A stretch of DNA of 34,943 nucleotides from Bifidobacterium italicum (GTDB taxonomy: Bacteria; Actinomycetota; Actinomycetes; Actinomycetales; Bifidobacteriaceae), in the NCBI RefSeq assembly GCF_002286915.1, contig NZ_MVOG01000022.1, forward strand, positions 1 to 34,943, read 5' to 3'. Below the pieces are notes generated by a model. It was given only the letters and a program-made list of their open reading frames with translations. It made no database searches and was not told the origin of the DNA. A program made the translations under genes and the position numbers. Position 1 is the first letter of the stretch. Each line of letters begins with the position of its first letter. Below are positions 1-8,735 of this stretch, one piece after another.

Positions 1-1
1 C

Positions 2-328
2 GATTCGCCGTCGCTCGCCGCGCTCGCGTCGCTCGCCAAGAGCACCGAGACGCTGCCCGAGCGGCCGCAGCAGCCGTCGGCGTCGACGACGTCGAGCGGG
101 CTGTCGGTGCCTACGTTGACGAACGTGACGATCCCCGATCTGCCGGTGCGCCGACCGATGGACGCATCCGCCGCGTCCGAACCGGCCGCGTCCGCGGCCT
201 CCGGCGCCCACGACACGCGCTTCGTGCCGCCGGACACGATGAACGTCGAGATCCCGGACCTCGAATTCCCGACCTTCTCGACCGACGGCCCGCTCGTCAC
301 CGGCGACGCGGACGGGGACGGGCGCTGA
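2..328 (+). CDS. C-terminal part of an unidentified protein (5' end outside window)
   Basis: An open frame enters from the left edge and stops 1 base before the dxr start, so the two genes are probably co-transcribed and translationally coupled. Only about 108 residues are visible. They are rich in Ala, Ser, Pro and Thr and look like a disordered tail. Two copies of a short pattern occur, NVTIPDL and NVEIPDL, about 40 residues apart, and the last 25 residues are acidic. No enzyme motif is present. The conserved part of the protein must lie upstream, so I cannot name it. The IPDL motifs superficially resemble the C-terminal peptide of the FtsZ encoded in this window (IDIPDFLR), which is only a resemblance. 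Confidence 0.7.
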   Translation, partial: DSPSLAALASLAKSTETLPERPQQPSASTTSSGLSVPTLTNVTIPDLPVRRPMDASAASEPAASAASGAHDTRFVPPDTMNVEIPDLEFPTFSTDGPLVTGDADGDGR

Positions 329-329
329 C

Positions 330-1547
330 ATGGCGCAGGAACGGCATATCACGGCGCCGCAGGACGGCGGCCATCGCGACGTCGTCATCCTCGGATCGAC
401 CGGCTCAATCGGCACGCAGGGCCTCGACGTCATCGCGCGCCATCCCGAGCGATTCACCGTCACCGCGCTGGCCGCGGGCGGCTCCCATGTCGACCTGCTC
501 GCCGATCAGGCCGTGCTCTTCGCCGTGCCTGACGTCGTCGTCGCCGACCCGGCCGCCGCGCGCCCGTTGCGCGAGGCGCTCGAAGCGCGGGGCGCGCATG
601 GCGTGCGGGTGCGCGCCGGCCATGACGAGGTCGACGCCGTCGCCGCGAGCGGCGCCGACGTCGTGCTCAACGGCATCACCGGTTCGATCGGGTTGACGCC
701 GTCGATCGCGGCGCTGCGGGCCGGCTCGCAGCTCGCGCTCGCGAACAAGGAGTCGGTCGTCGCCGGCGGTCATCTGCTTTTCGACGCGCAGACGCGCCCC
801 GATCAGATCAACCCGGTCGACTCCGAGCATTCGGCGATCTGGCAGTCGCTGCGCTCCGGCACGCACGCCGAGGTCTCCCGGCTGATCGTGACCGCGTCGG
901 GCGGCCCGTTCCGCGGCTGGACGCGCGAGCGGATGCGCGGCATCACGCCCGAGCAGGCGCTCGACCATCCCACCTGGCATATGGGGCCGGTCGTCACGAT
1001 CAACTCGTCGACGCTGATGAACAAGGGGCTCGAGGTCATCGAGGCGAGCCGGCTGTTCGACATCCCCCCCGAGCGCATCGTCGTCACCGTCCATCCGCAG
1101 TCGATCGTCCACTCGATGGTCGAGTTCCGCGACGGCGCGACGATCGCGCAGGCCTCGCCGCCCGACATGCGGCTGCCGATCGCGCTCGGCCTGTCCGCGC
1201 CCGACCGGCTCGGCGACGTCGCCGCGGCCTGCGACTGGGGCACCGCCGCCGCCTGGACCTTCGAGCCACTCGACGACGAGGCCTTCCCGGCCGTCGACCT
1301 CGCGCGCCGCTGCCTGAACGCCTCGGAGAAGCACACGGTCGTGCTCAACGCGGCGAACGAGCAGGCCGTGCACGCGTTCCTCGACCGCCGACTGCCGTAT
1401 CTGGGCATCGTCGACACCGTCGAGCGCGTGCTCGACGCGATGGACGGCGAACTGCGCGGCGCTCCGCGCTTCACGTCGGTCGACGACATGCTCGACTGCG
1501 AGCATGAGGCGCGCGCACGCGCCGACGCGATCATCGCCGCCCGCTGA
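330..1547 (+). CDS. dxr: 1-deoxy-D-xylulose 5-phosphate reductoisomerase
   Basis: Converts DXP to 2-C-methyl-D-erythritol 4-phosphate with NADPH, the first committed step of the MEP isoprenoid pathway, in the cytoplasm. At 405 residues it matches the family length (about 400). The dinucleotide-binding loop GSTGSIG is at residues 22-28. Further on are the family blocks ANKESVV, the metal/substrate segment [11 protein letters not shown], the flexible-loop region [10 protein letters not shown]...HPTWHMG, and [15 protein letters not shown]. The ATG lies one base after the preceding stop codon, which indicates an operon with the upstream gene. ispG follows after 154 bases. Many actinobacteria have a site-2-type protease gene between dxr and ispG; there is none here. 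Confidence 0.97.
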   Translation: MAQERHITAPQDGGHRDVVILGSTGSIGTQGLDVIARHPERFTVTALAAGGSHVDLLADQAVLFAVPDVVVADPAAARPLREALEARGAHGVRVRAGHDEVDAVAASGADVVLNGITGSIGLTPSIAALRAGSQLALANKESVVAGGHLLFDAQTRPDQINPVDSEHSAIWQSLRSGTHAEVSRLIVTASGGPFRGWTRERMRGITPEQALDHPTWHMGPVVTINSSTLMNKGLEVIEASRLFDIPPERIVVTVHPQSIVHSMVEFRDGATIAQASPPDMRLPIALGLSAPDRLGDVAAACDWGTAAAWTFEPLDDEAFPAVDLARRCLNASEKHTVVLNAANEQAVHAFLDRRLPYLGIVDTVERVLDAMDGELRGAPRFTSVDDMLDCEHEARARADAIIAAR

Positions 1548-1632
1548 GGGCGCCGCATCCCCGCGTCGGCGCCTGCGGGCGGCGGACACGGGCGACGGCG
1601 TTGACGCGCTGGTGTATCCTGTGATGGATTCC

Positions 1633-1651
1633 GCCGCCCGGCACGGGCGGC
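1633..1651 (+). other. 8-bp perfect hairpin between dxr and ispG
   Basis: GCCGCCCG (1633-1640) pairs with CGGGCGGC (1644-1651) around a 3-base loop. It lies about 85 bases after the dxr stop and 50 bases before ispG, without a T tract. It could be a weak terminator or a structured ispG leader; the sequence does not decide. Confidence 0.4.
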
Positions 1652-1701
1652 GCAGCCATAGCGATGGTTGTCCGACGAACGAATGGATGGATGGATTGAC
1701 G

Positions 1702-2904
<1,203 letters not shown>

Positions 2905-2921
2905 ACGGAAAGGACGGTGAC

Positions 2922-4619
2922 GTGACGGACAGCAGCCAGCACGCCGACGGGACCCGGGCGGCACGCCCGACGGGCTTCAGCCGCACGAAGCGGCTCATGG
3001 TCACATTGCCGATCTTCATCATCCTGCTCGGCATCCTCGTGACCGTCTCGACGAACACGAGGATCGAGGTCGAGGACACGCCGCGCGCGATGAGCTTCGC
3101 GACGCTCACGCCGGACACGGCCGTCACCTTCGACACGGAGGACGAGCTGCCCGGCGCCGGCACCTACAAGGTGCGCAAGCAGTATCGGACGATCGACGCG
3201 AAACGGCCGTCGACCGGCGAGGTCCAGAGGGTCCGCGTCCTGATACGCACGCCCGAGGGCGCACCTTCGAAAGGCCTGCCCGGCATGGTGTTCATGCACG
3301 GCGCCGGCTACGGCACCTGCGACAACTCCTTCGGCGACATCGCGACGAGCATGGCGTCGGCCGGTTTCGTCACCGCCGTCCTCGACAAGCCGGTGTGGTC
3401 GACGAGCGACCTCAACCGCGACTACGGGGGGTCCGCCGTCGTCTACGACCAGGTCATCGACATGCTGCGGTCCATGGACGCCGTCGACGGGCACAAGGTC
3501 GGCATCTACGCGACGAGCGAGGCGACATGGATATCGTCGTATCTGCTCGACATCGACGACGACGTCGCCTTCCAAATCCTGCTGTCGCCGATGGTGTTCT
3601 CGCCGCGCCACTCGCTCGCCTTCCTCGCCGTGCAGAACTTCGCGCTCGCCGGCGCGAACGGCGGCTACCAATCGATCGTGCGGCGCGTGTTCTCGTTCGA
3701 TTTGGCGATGTTCCATCTCGACAACATCGACATCCGCACGTCGACGCCGAAGGCGTTCTCGATACCGACGATGGTCGCCTACGGCTCGAAGGACGTCATG
3801 ACCGCGCAGGTGCAGGGGTTCAAGGAGATCCTCGCGCTCGCGCACCGGGCCGGCAACTGGGACGTCTCGCTGCGCAGCTATCCGATCGCGAACCATGTGC
3901 TGCGTCTGGGCGACGAATCGATGAGCGGCACGCCGTTCGCCGACGACTACGTCGACGACATGGTCGCCTGGGCCGTCGGCACGTCGCGCGGCCTCAAGCA
4001 GACGAGCGAGCGCATCGCCGGCACGCCGCTCTACCAGTCGATCCCGGTGCCGCGCGGCCTGCACGCCCATCGCGTCATGACCGTCTACGGCACGATCGTG
4101 CTTGCGTTGATGGCCGTCATGATGCTCGTCTCGCTCGTCGTCTCGCTCGTCGCGCTCGTCATGCACATCCGCAACCGCCGCAGGGGGCTCGGCCCCGCGC
4201 TCGGCTTGCGCGAACGCTTCGGCGGTGCGCTGCTCATGCTCACGATCGTGACGCTCGTCGCGCTGTTCGTGTTCCTCGGCGGCTTCGGCGAGGTCGTCAT
4301 CGCCGTCGTGCATATGGCGTGGGGCAGCGCGCCGCCGGACGACAGCGGCATGATGTACTGGAGCTGGCCGTTCATCCAGGTCGTGTGCATCGTGCTGCTG
4401 TGGGCGTGGTCGCGCGTGTTCGCAGGCATCATCGAGGCGCTGTCCATGCGCGGCGTGCTGCGGTGGCCGATGCGTCGCGGCGCCCTCAGGCAGATCGCGA
4501 GCGGCGCGCAGCCGGTCGTCGCGACGACGAGGCTCGGACGCGTGCTGTTCTGGACCGTCGCCTTCACGATGCTGCTCATCCTGCTGAGCTTCTCGTTCTG
4601 GGGCCTGTTCCTGTTCTGA
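2922..4619 (+). CDS. Membrane-anchored alpha/beta-hydrolase-like protein with four C-terminal membrane segments
   Basis: I do not recognise a characterised family. The GTG at 2922 has AAAGGA seven bases upstream; an in-frame GTG at 2901, overlapping the ispG stop, is the alternative. From 2922 the protein has 565 residues: a basic N-terminus, a membrane segment at about 25-43, a hydrolase-like region at about 45-370, and hydrophobic segments near 386-417, 435-465, 480-505 and 541-563. The soluble part has an oxyanion-type HGAG loop (H126), a nucleophile-elbow-like YATSEAT (S199) with Ala where G-x-S-x-G has Gly, D291 after a hydrophobic strand (AYGSKD), and H325 (ANHVLRL). The order Ser-Asp-His fits an alpha/beta hydrolase. 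The N-in/C-out topology of segment 1 would place this domain outside the cell. Its position among ispG, recO and uppS suggests an envelope role, which is inference. Confidence 0.8.
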   Translation: MTDSSQHADGTRAARPTGFSRTKRLMVTLPIFIILLGILVTVSTNTRIEVEDTPRAMSFATLTPDTAVTFDTEDELPGAGTYKVRKQYRTIDAKRPSTGEVQRVRVLIRTPEGAPSKGLPGMVFMHGAGYGTCDNSFGDIATSMASAGFVTAVLDKPVWSTSDLNRDYGGSAVVYDQVIDMLRSMDAVDGHKVGIYATSEATWISSYLLDIDDDVAFQILLSPMVFSPRHSLAFLAVQNFALAGANGGYQSIVRRVFSFDLAMFHLDNIDIRTSTPKAFSIPTMVAYGSKDVMTAQVQGFKEILALAHRAGNWDVSLRSYPIANHVLRLGDESMSGTPFADDYVDDMVAWAVGTSRGLKQTSERIAGTPLYQSIPVPRGLHAHRVMTVYGTIVLALMAVMMLVSLVVSLVALVMHIRNRRRGLGPALGLRERFGGALLMLTIVTLVALFVFLGGFGEVVIAVVHMAWGSAPPDDSGMMYWSWPFIQVVCIVLLWAWSRVFAGIIEALSMRGVLRWPMRRGALRQIASGAQPVVATTRLGRVLFWTVAFTMLLILLSFSFWGLFLF

Positions 4620-4700
4620 CGGATCCGGATGCGCGTCGCGCGACGATGCGACCGATGGATATGACGATGCGAACGACGGACGAGGGGAGGGAGACGGCGG

Positions 4701-5420
4701 ATGGCGCTGTACCGCGACGAAGGCGTCGTGCTCAGGACGACGAAGCTCGGCGAGGCCGACCGCATCATCACCGTGTTCACGCGCGGCCATGGCAAGGTGC
4801 GCGCCGTCGCGAAGGGCGTGCGCCGCACGAAGTCGCGCTTCGGCGGCCGCGTCGAGCCGTTCATGCGCGTCGACCTGCTACTGGGCGAGGGGCGCACCTT
4901 CGACACGATCAGCCAGGCCGAGTCGATCGCCGCGTACGCCGGGCCGATCGGCGCCGACTATGAGGCGTACCGCGCCGCGAACGTCGTCGTCGAGACGCTC
5001 AACGACCTGATCACGAGCGAGCACGAGCCGGCGCCGGCGCAGTACCGGCTGCTCGTCGGCGCGCTCAACGCGCTCGCGCAGGGCCGGCACGGCGCGCAGA
5101 TGATCGCCGAATCCTATGTGCTGCGCGCGCTCGCGCTCGCCGGCTGGCGCCAGCGGCTCGACTCGTGCGTCGTGTGTGGACGCACCGACCGGCTCACCCA
5201 TCTGTCGGCCGCGGCCGGCGGCGTCATGTGCGACGCCGACCATACGCCCGAGGCGAAACCCGTAGACCCGTTCACGCTGCGCAGGCTGAGGGCGCTCGCC
5301 GACGGCGACTGGGCTGCGCTCGACGGCGAGCGGCCCGACCCGCGCACCGGGCGCGCCGTCGAGGAATGGGCGCAGTACTATCTCGAACGGCCGATACGTT
5401 CGATGCGCTTGCTAGATTGA
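4701..5420 (+). CDS. recO: DNA repair protein RecO
   Basis: Recombination mediator that helps load RecA at single-stranded gaps together with RecR. The N-terminal OB fold is recognisable in residues 1-80 (YRDEGVVLRTTKLGEADRIITVFT, then a lysine/arginine-rich stretch ending in LLLGEGRTFDTISQAE). The 239-residue length is normal. A zinc-finger-like element is present with C156-x-x-C159 and C177; the position of the usual fourth cysteine has Asp180/His181 instead, so the site may be Cys3-His or degenerate. The ATG follows a purine-rich AGGGGAGGGAG stretch. uppS begins four bases after the stop. Confidence 0.93.
   Translation: MALYRDEGVVLRTTKLGEADRIITVFTRGHGKVRAVAKGVRRTKSRFGGRVEPFMRVDLLLGEGRTFDTISQAESIAAYAGPIGADYEAYRAANVVVETLNDLITSEHEPAPAQYRLLVGALNALAQGRHGAQMIAESYVLRALALAGWRQRLDSCVVCGRTDRLTHLSAAAGGVMCDADHTPEAKPVDPFTLRRLRALADGDWAALDGERPDPRTGRAVEEWAQYYLERPIRSMRLLD
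5413..5418 (+). promoter_or_regulatory. Putative -10 element (TAGATT) for a leaderless uppS transcript
   Basis: TAGATT matches TATAAT at 4 of 6 positions and ends six bases before the uppS ATG, which lacks a Shine-Dalgarno sequence. Transcription would start at or next to the start codon. No good -35 is visible 16-19 bases upstream. The context GCTAGATTG is shared exactly with the dnaE promoter. Confidence 0.4.
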
Positions 5421-5424
5421 ACGT

Positions 5425-6219
5425 ATGGCTTTTGACTGCGTCGACTACACATCCCTCAACGTCCCGGCGGCACCGTTCTCCGATCCGGCGATCGTGCCGG
5501 ACTTCCCGAAGAGCAAGGTGCCGCGCCATGTGGGCGTCATCATGGACGGCAACGGGCGGTGGGCGCAACAGCGCGGCCTGATCCGCACCGAAGGTCATCA
5601 GGCCGCCGAACCGGTCGTCTTCGACACGATCGCCGGCGCGATCGAGGCCGGCGTGCGCTATCTGAGCCTGTACACGTTCTCGACCGAAAACTGGAAGCGT
5701 TCGCCGCAGGAGGTGCGCTTCCTGATGGGCTTCTCCCGCGACATCATCCGCCGCCGCGTCGCGCAGATGGACGAGTGGGGCGTGCGCGTGCGCTGGGCGG
5801 GACGCCGCCCGAAGCTGTGGAAATCGGTCATCGACGAACTCGAATCGGCGATGGAGCGCACGAAGCGCAACAAGGTCATCGACGTCGTCTTCTGCATCAA
5901 CTACGGCGGCCGCGCCGAGATCGCCGACGCCGCCGCCGCGATCGCGCGCGAGGTGCGCGAGGGGCGCATCAAGGGCGACCGTGTCACCGAGAGGATGATC
6001 GCCGAGCATCTGTACAACCCGGACATCCCGGACTGCGACCTCGTCATCCGCACCTCCGGCGAGCAGCGCACGAGCAACTTCCTGCCATGGGAGGCGGCCT
6101 ACGCCGAACTCGACTTCGTGCCCGAGCTGTTCCCCGACTGCGGACGCGAGGTGCTGTGGGGCTCGATCGACCGCTACATCCACCGCGACCGGCGCTTCGG
6201 CGGCGTCAAGCAGGCGTGA
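5425..6219 (+). CDS. uppS: Isoprenyl transferase (di-trans,poly-cis-undecaprenyl diphosphate synthase family)
   Basis: Condenses isopentenyl diphosphate onto an allylic primer to build the long cis-polyprenyl diphosphate used as carrier lipid for cell-wall synthesis. The family signature HVGVIMDGNGRWAQQRG is at residues 35-51, with catalytic Asp41. Other blocks are YTFSTENWKR, the helix with FLMGFSRDIIRRR, and the C-terminal DLVIRTSGEQRTSNFLPWE motif that binds IPP and Mg2+. At 264 residues the length is usual. It consumes the product of the pathway that contains dxr and ispG. Whether it makes C55 or a shorter product cannot be read from the sequence. It ends 22 bases before the convergent nucleoside hydrolase gene. 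Confidence 0.95.
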   Translation: MAFDCVDYTSLNVPAAPFSDPAIVPDFPKSKVPRHVGVIMDGNGRWAQQRGLIRTEGHQAAEPVVFDTIAGAIEAGVRYLSLYTFSTENWKRSPQEVRFLMGFSRDIIRRRVAQMDEWGVRVRWAGRRPKLWKSVIDELESAMERTKRNKVIDVVFCINYGGRAEIADAAAAIAREVREGRIKGDRVTERMIAEHLYNPDIPDCDLVIRTSGEQRTSNFLPWEAAYAELDFVPELFPDCGREVLWGSIDRYIHRDRRFGGVKQA

Positions 6220-6241
6220 GCCCGGCCGTGGTCGCGCTCCG

Positions 6242-7468
6242 CTAGCCGAGCGAGGCGAGGAGACCGGCGATCGCGTCGGTGAAGCGGCGCACGAAGCCGG
6301 CGCTGTCGACGCCGAGCGCGACATGCGCCGCCGTAGCGTCGTCGATCGCCCCGCGCGGGTCGCCGATCGTGCGGCCGCGCACGCCGACGCCGTCGCCGGT
6401 GCGCGTCTCGACGATCATCGGCAGGTCGAAGGTCGTCACGAGCAACGGATCGAGCGCGACGGCCGCGGCGAGCGGATCGTGCAGCGGCATGCCGCCGGCG
6501 AAGATCGGGTCGCTTGCGCGGTTCGCGCGGATCGAGAAGTTCGCGAGGCTCGCGAGCAGGAACGCGACGTGGCGCCGGCTGGGCTTGCCGGCGCTGCCGT
6601 CGTCGTCGGCGACGGCGAGCCATCGCGCGACGTCGGCCGGCCCGAGCAGGCAGCGGTGCGTGACGTCGAGGCCGATCATCGTCGTGTCGGCGTGCGCGCG
6701 CAGCACGCGGTCGGCCGCCTCGGGGTCCTGCAGCACGTTCGTCTCGCACACGAGGTCGTAGCAGTTGCCCTCCTGCGTGAGCGCGCCGCCCATGAACACG
6801 ATGCGCGCGCGGCGCACTGCGGCCGGGTCGGCGCGCAGCGCGACATCGACGTCGGTGAGCGGTCCGGTCGCGACGATCGTCAGCGCATCGCCGTAGCGGC
6901 GCGCGGCGTCGACGATGAGCCGTGCGCCGTCGGTCATCGTCGAGCAGTCCTCATCGGGGAAACCGAGCTTCTGCGGAGTCGCGAGGCCGGCGCGTGTGAA
7001 GAACTCGGGGATCGTCGGCAGTTCGGCGTGCGGATCGCCGACCGGGTAGCCGCCGACCGAGATCGCATGGCCCTGCCGGATGAGGGCGCCGACGTCGGCC
7101 GCGGACAACGTGACGATGCCGGCGGCATCGGAGGCGATGACGCGCCCGGGGCGTTCCTTGGGCGTCGCCGACACGCCGATGCGCAGGTCGGCCAGCCCGT
7201 TGCGGCCGTGGAAGCGCGCGCAGCCGGCGTCGGCGACGAACAGCGGCGCCCACGACGGATGGCGCGCGCCGTCGGCGACCGGCACGTCGGCGCGGCCGAG
7301 CAGATCGAGCACGGTGCGCGTGTTGCGCGCCGCCTGCTGCTGCAGGACGTTGCCGTAGGTGGCGCTGACACCGATGATGTGCGCGCCGGAGGCGATCAGA
7401 TAGGCGAGCGCGAGCGCGTCGTCGACGCCGGTGTCCATGCTCAGGACGAGATGCGGGGAAACGGTCAT
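6242..7468 (-). CDS. Nucleoside hydrolase (IUNH family), enlarged, with altered N-terminal motif
   Basis: IUNH-family enzymes cleave the N-glycosidic bond of ribonucleosides to base and ribose using a bound Ca2+. The metal-binding N-terminus reads SMDTGVDD at residues 10-17: compared with the canonical DxDPGxDD, the first Asp is Ser and Pro is Thr, while three Asp residues remain (D12, D16, D17). The strand VATGPLTDVDVAL (199-211), the ETN...DPEAA block and the C-terminal HDP (330-332) are retained. The protein has 408 residues against about 310-340 for the family. The extra length sits mainly at about 92-175, between FHGRNGL and the helix before the GPLT strand. It is downstream of and parallel to a ThiY-like binding protein and a permease, so it may act on the imported compound or a derivative. 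Substrate unknown. The ATG has only a weak ribosome-binding site. Confidence 0.85.
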   Translation of the reverse strand: MTVSPHLVLSMDTGVDDALALAYLIASGAHIIGVSATYGNVLQQQAARNTRTVLDLLGRADVPVADGARHPSWAPLFVADAGCARFHGRNGLADLRIGVSATPKERPGRVIASDAAGIVTLSAADVGALIRQGHAISVGGYPVGDPHAELPTIPEFFTRAGLATPQKLGFPDEDCSTMTDGARLIVDAARRYGDALTIVATGPLTDVDVALRADPAAVRRARIVFMGGALTQEGNCYDLVCETNVLQDPEAADRVLRAHADTTMIGLDVTHRCLLGPADVARWLAVADDDGSAGKPSRRHVAFLLASLANFSIRANRASDPIFAGGMPLHDPLAAAVALDPLLVTTFDLPMIVETRTGDGVGVRGRTIGDPRGAIDDATAAHVALGVDSAGFVRRFTDAIAGLLASLG

Positions 7469-7478
7469 ACGGTCATTG

Positions 7479-7533
7479 TTCCACGGATGGTTCCACCGTG
7501 CGTCGTTTCACTGTGTGTGGATTTCACCGTGCG
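7479..7533. repeat. Short iterated repeats between the binding-protein and nucleoside-hydrolase genes
   Basis: Three related 12-mers of pattern TTYCACYGTGYG occur on the plus strand at 7491-7502, 7506-7517 and 7522-7533 (starts 15 and 16 bases apart). A partial fourth, TTCCACGG, is at 7479-7486. They fill most of the 92-base gap upstream of the minus-strand hydrolase gene and could be an array of regulator sites. Confidence 0.45.
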
Positions 7534-7560
7534 CCATGCGCCGCGGACGGTCGCCGCATC

Positions 7561-8637
7561 CTATCGCGCGTCCTTCGCGTCGCCGTCGAGGAACTCGTCG
7601 GTCGCGAGGTCGCGCGAGCGCGGCGCCTCGTGCACGACGCGGCCGTTCTCGTCGGCGTAGGCGTCCGATTCGGCGAGGAAGTCGAAGTAGCGCTGCGTGC
7701 CGTCGTAGTCGATCGAGCCGAGGACGAAGTCGCCGTCGTCGATCCGCCTGCGGTCGCCCCAGTACTGTCCGTCGATGATCGTCCTCATCGATTCGGCGAC
7801 GAAGGCCTCGTCGAGGTTCGCCTCGGGCGCGTCGTGCACGAGGATCGTGGCGGCCTCGTCGCCGTGCTCGTAGGCGTAGCGGTAGCCGCGCTGCGTCGCC
7901 TGGACGAAGGCGCGCACGAGTTCGGGGTCGTTGTCGACGAGCCGGTCGCTCGTGATGATGCCGATCGAGTCGGCGTTGCCGGGCACGCCGTAGTCGGGTT
8001 CGGTGAAGCAGCGCAGCTCGGGGCCGTTCATCTTCGCCTGCACGCCCTCCCAGGTGGAGTAGAAGCCGCCGAAGTCGGCGCGTCCCGACGCGAGCGTCGC
8101 GAAGGTCGACGTGCCGACGGTGACCTTGTCGAAGTCGCCGTTGCCGCCGTCGGTCTCGATCATGCGGCGCACGACGGCGTCCGATTCGCTCGAGCCGAAG
8201 GTCGCGAAGGTCCTGCCGTCGAAGTCCCGCGGACGCTGGATCGCCTTGTTCGACGCGAGCGCGCACCAGATCGCGCTCGTCTTCTGCTGCACCTGCATGA
8301 CCTGCTTGAGCCTGGCGCCCTTCGTCGCGTAGACGCCGACGTTCGTCAGGTTCGACAGCGCGAAGTCGGCGACGCCGTTGTTGACGGCCTGCTCGGCGCC
8401 GGACTGCGCGACGGCGACGATGTCGACGTCGAGGCCGGCGTCGCGGTAGTAGCCCTTGTCGCGGGCGACGTAAACGCCGATATGGTTCGTGTCGGGCGCC
8501 CACGACAGCATGAACGTGACGCGGCGCAGGCCGTCGGCGTCGGCGTGGTGGTCGGCGCCGCATGCGGCGATGGCGAGGACGGAGCACAGCGCGGCCGCGG
8601 CGGCGGCGATGCGCGTGAGGAATCGGCGGAAGGTCAT
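7561..8637 (-). CDS. ABC transporter substrate-binding lipoprotein, ThiY/NMT1-THI5 type
   Basis: Extracytoplasmic binding protein of 358 residues. It begins MTFRRFLTRI, has a hydrophobic stretch and a lipobox IAAC with the lipidated Cys at residue 26, so it would be a substrate for the LspA encoded in this window. The ATG at 8637 has AGGAGA six bases upstream. Just after the signal comes FMLSWAPDTNHIGVYVARDKGYY...GLDV, the hallmark of the NMT1/THI5-like family in which ThiY binds thiamin pyrimidine precursors (HMP or formylaminopyrimidine). Pyrimidine uptake is therefore the best guess; riboflavin or another heterocycle handled by relatives is possible. It follows the permease gene by about 98 bases. 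No ATPase gene is present in the cluster. Confidence 0.85.
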   Translation of the reverse strand: MTFRRFLTRIAAAAAALCSVLAIAACGADHHADADGLRRVTFMLSWAPDTNHIGVYVARDKGYYRDAGLDVDIVAVAQSGAEQAVNNGVADFALSNLTNVGVYATKGARLKQVMQVQQKTSAIWCALASNKAIQRPRDFDGRTFATFGSSESDAVVRRMIETDGGNGDFDKVTVGTSTFATLASGRADFGGFYSTWEGVQAKMNGPELRCFTEPDYGVPGNADSIGIITSDRLVDNDPELVRAFVQATQRGYRYAYEHGDEAATILVHDAPEANLDEAFVAESMRTIIDGQYWGDRRRIDDGDFVLGSIDYDGTQRYFDFLAESDAYADENGRVVHEAPRSRDLATDEFLDGDAKDAR

Positions 8638-8735
8638 ATGGGTCTCCTGATGATGGTCGGGTGGGAGGAAAATCGATGGAGGCATCCGGCGCGGCGCATC
8701 GGACGGACGTGCGGATGCGGCGCAGGGACACGCGG

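Noticed and set aside
1548..1701. Lost site-2 protease gene between dxr and ispG
   Set aside because: The gap is only 154 bases and contains no remnant such as an HExxH-encoding frame, so it is simply the gene order here rather than a visible deletion.
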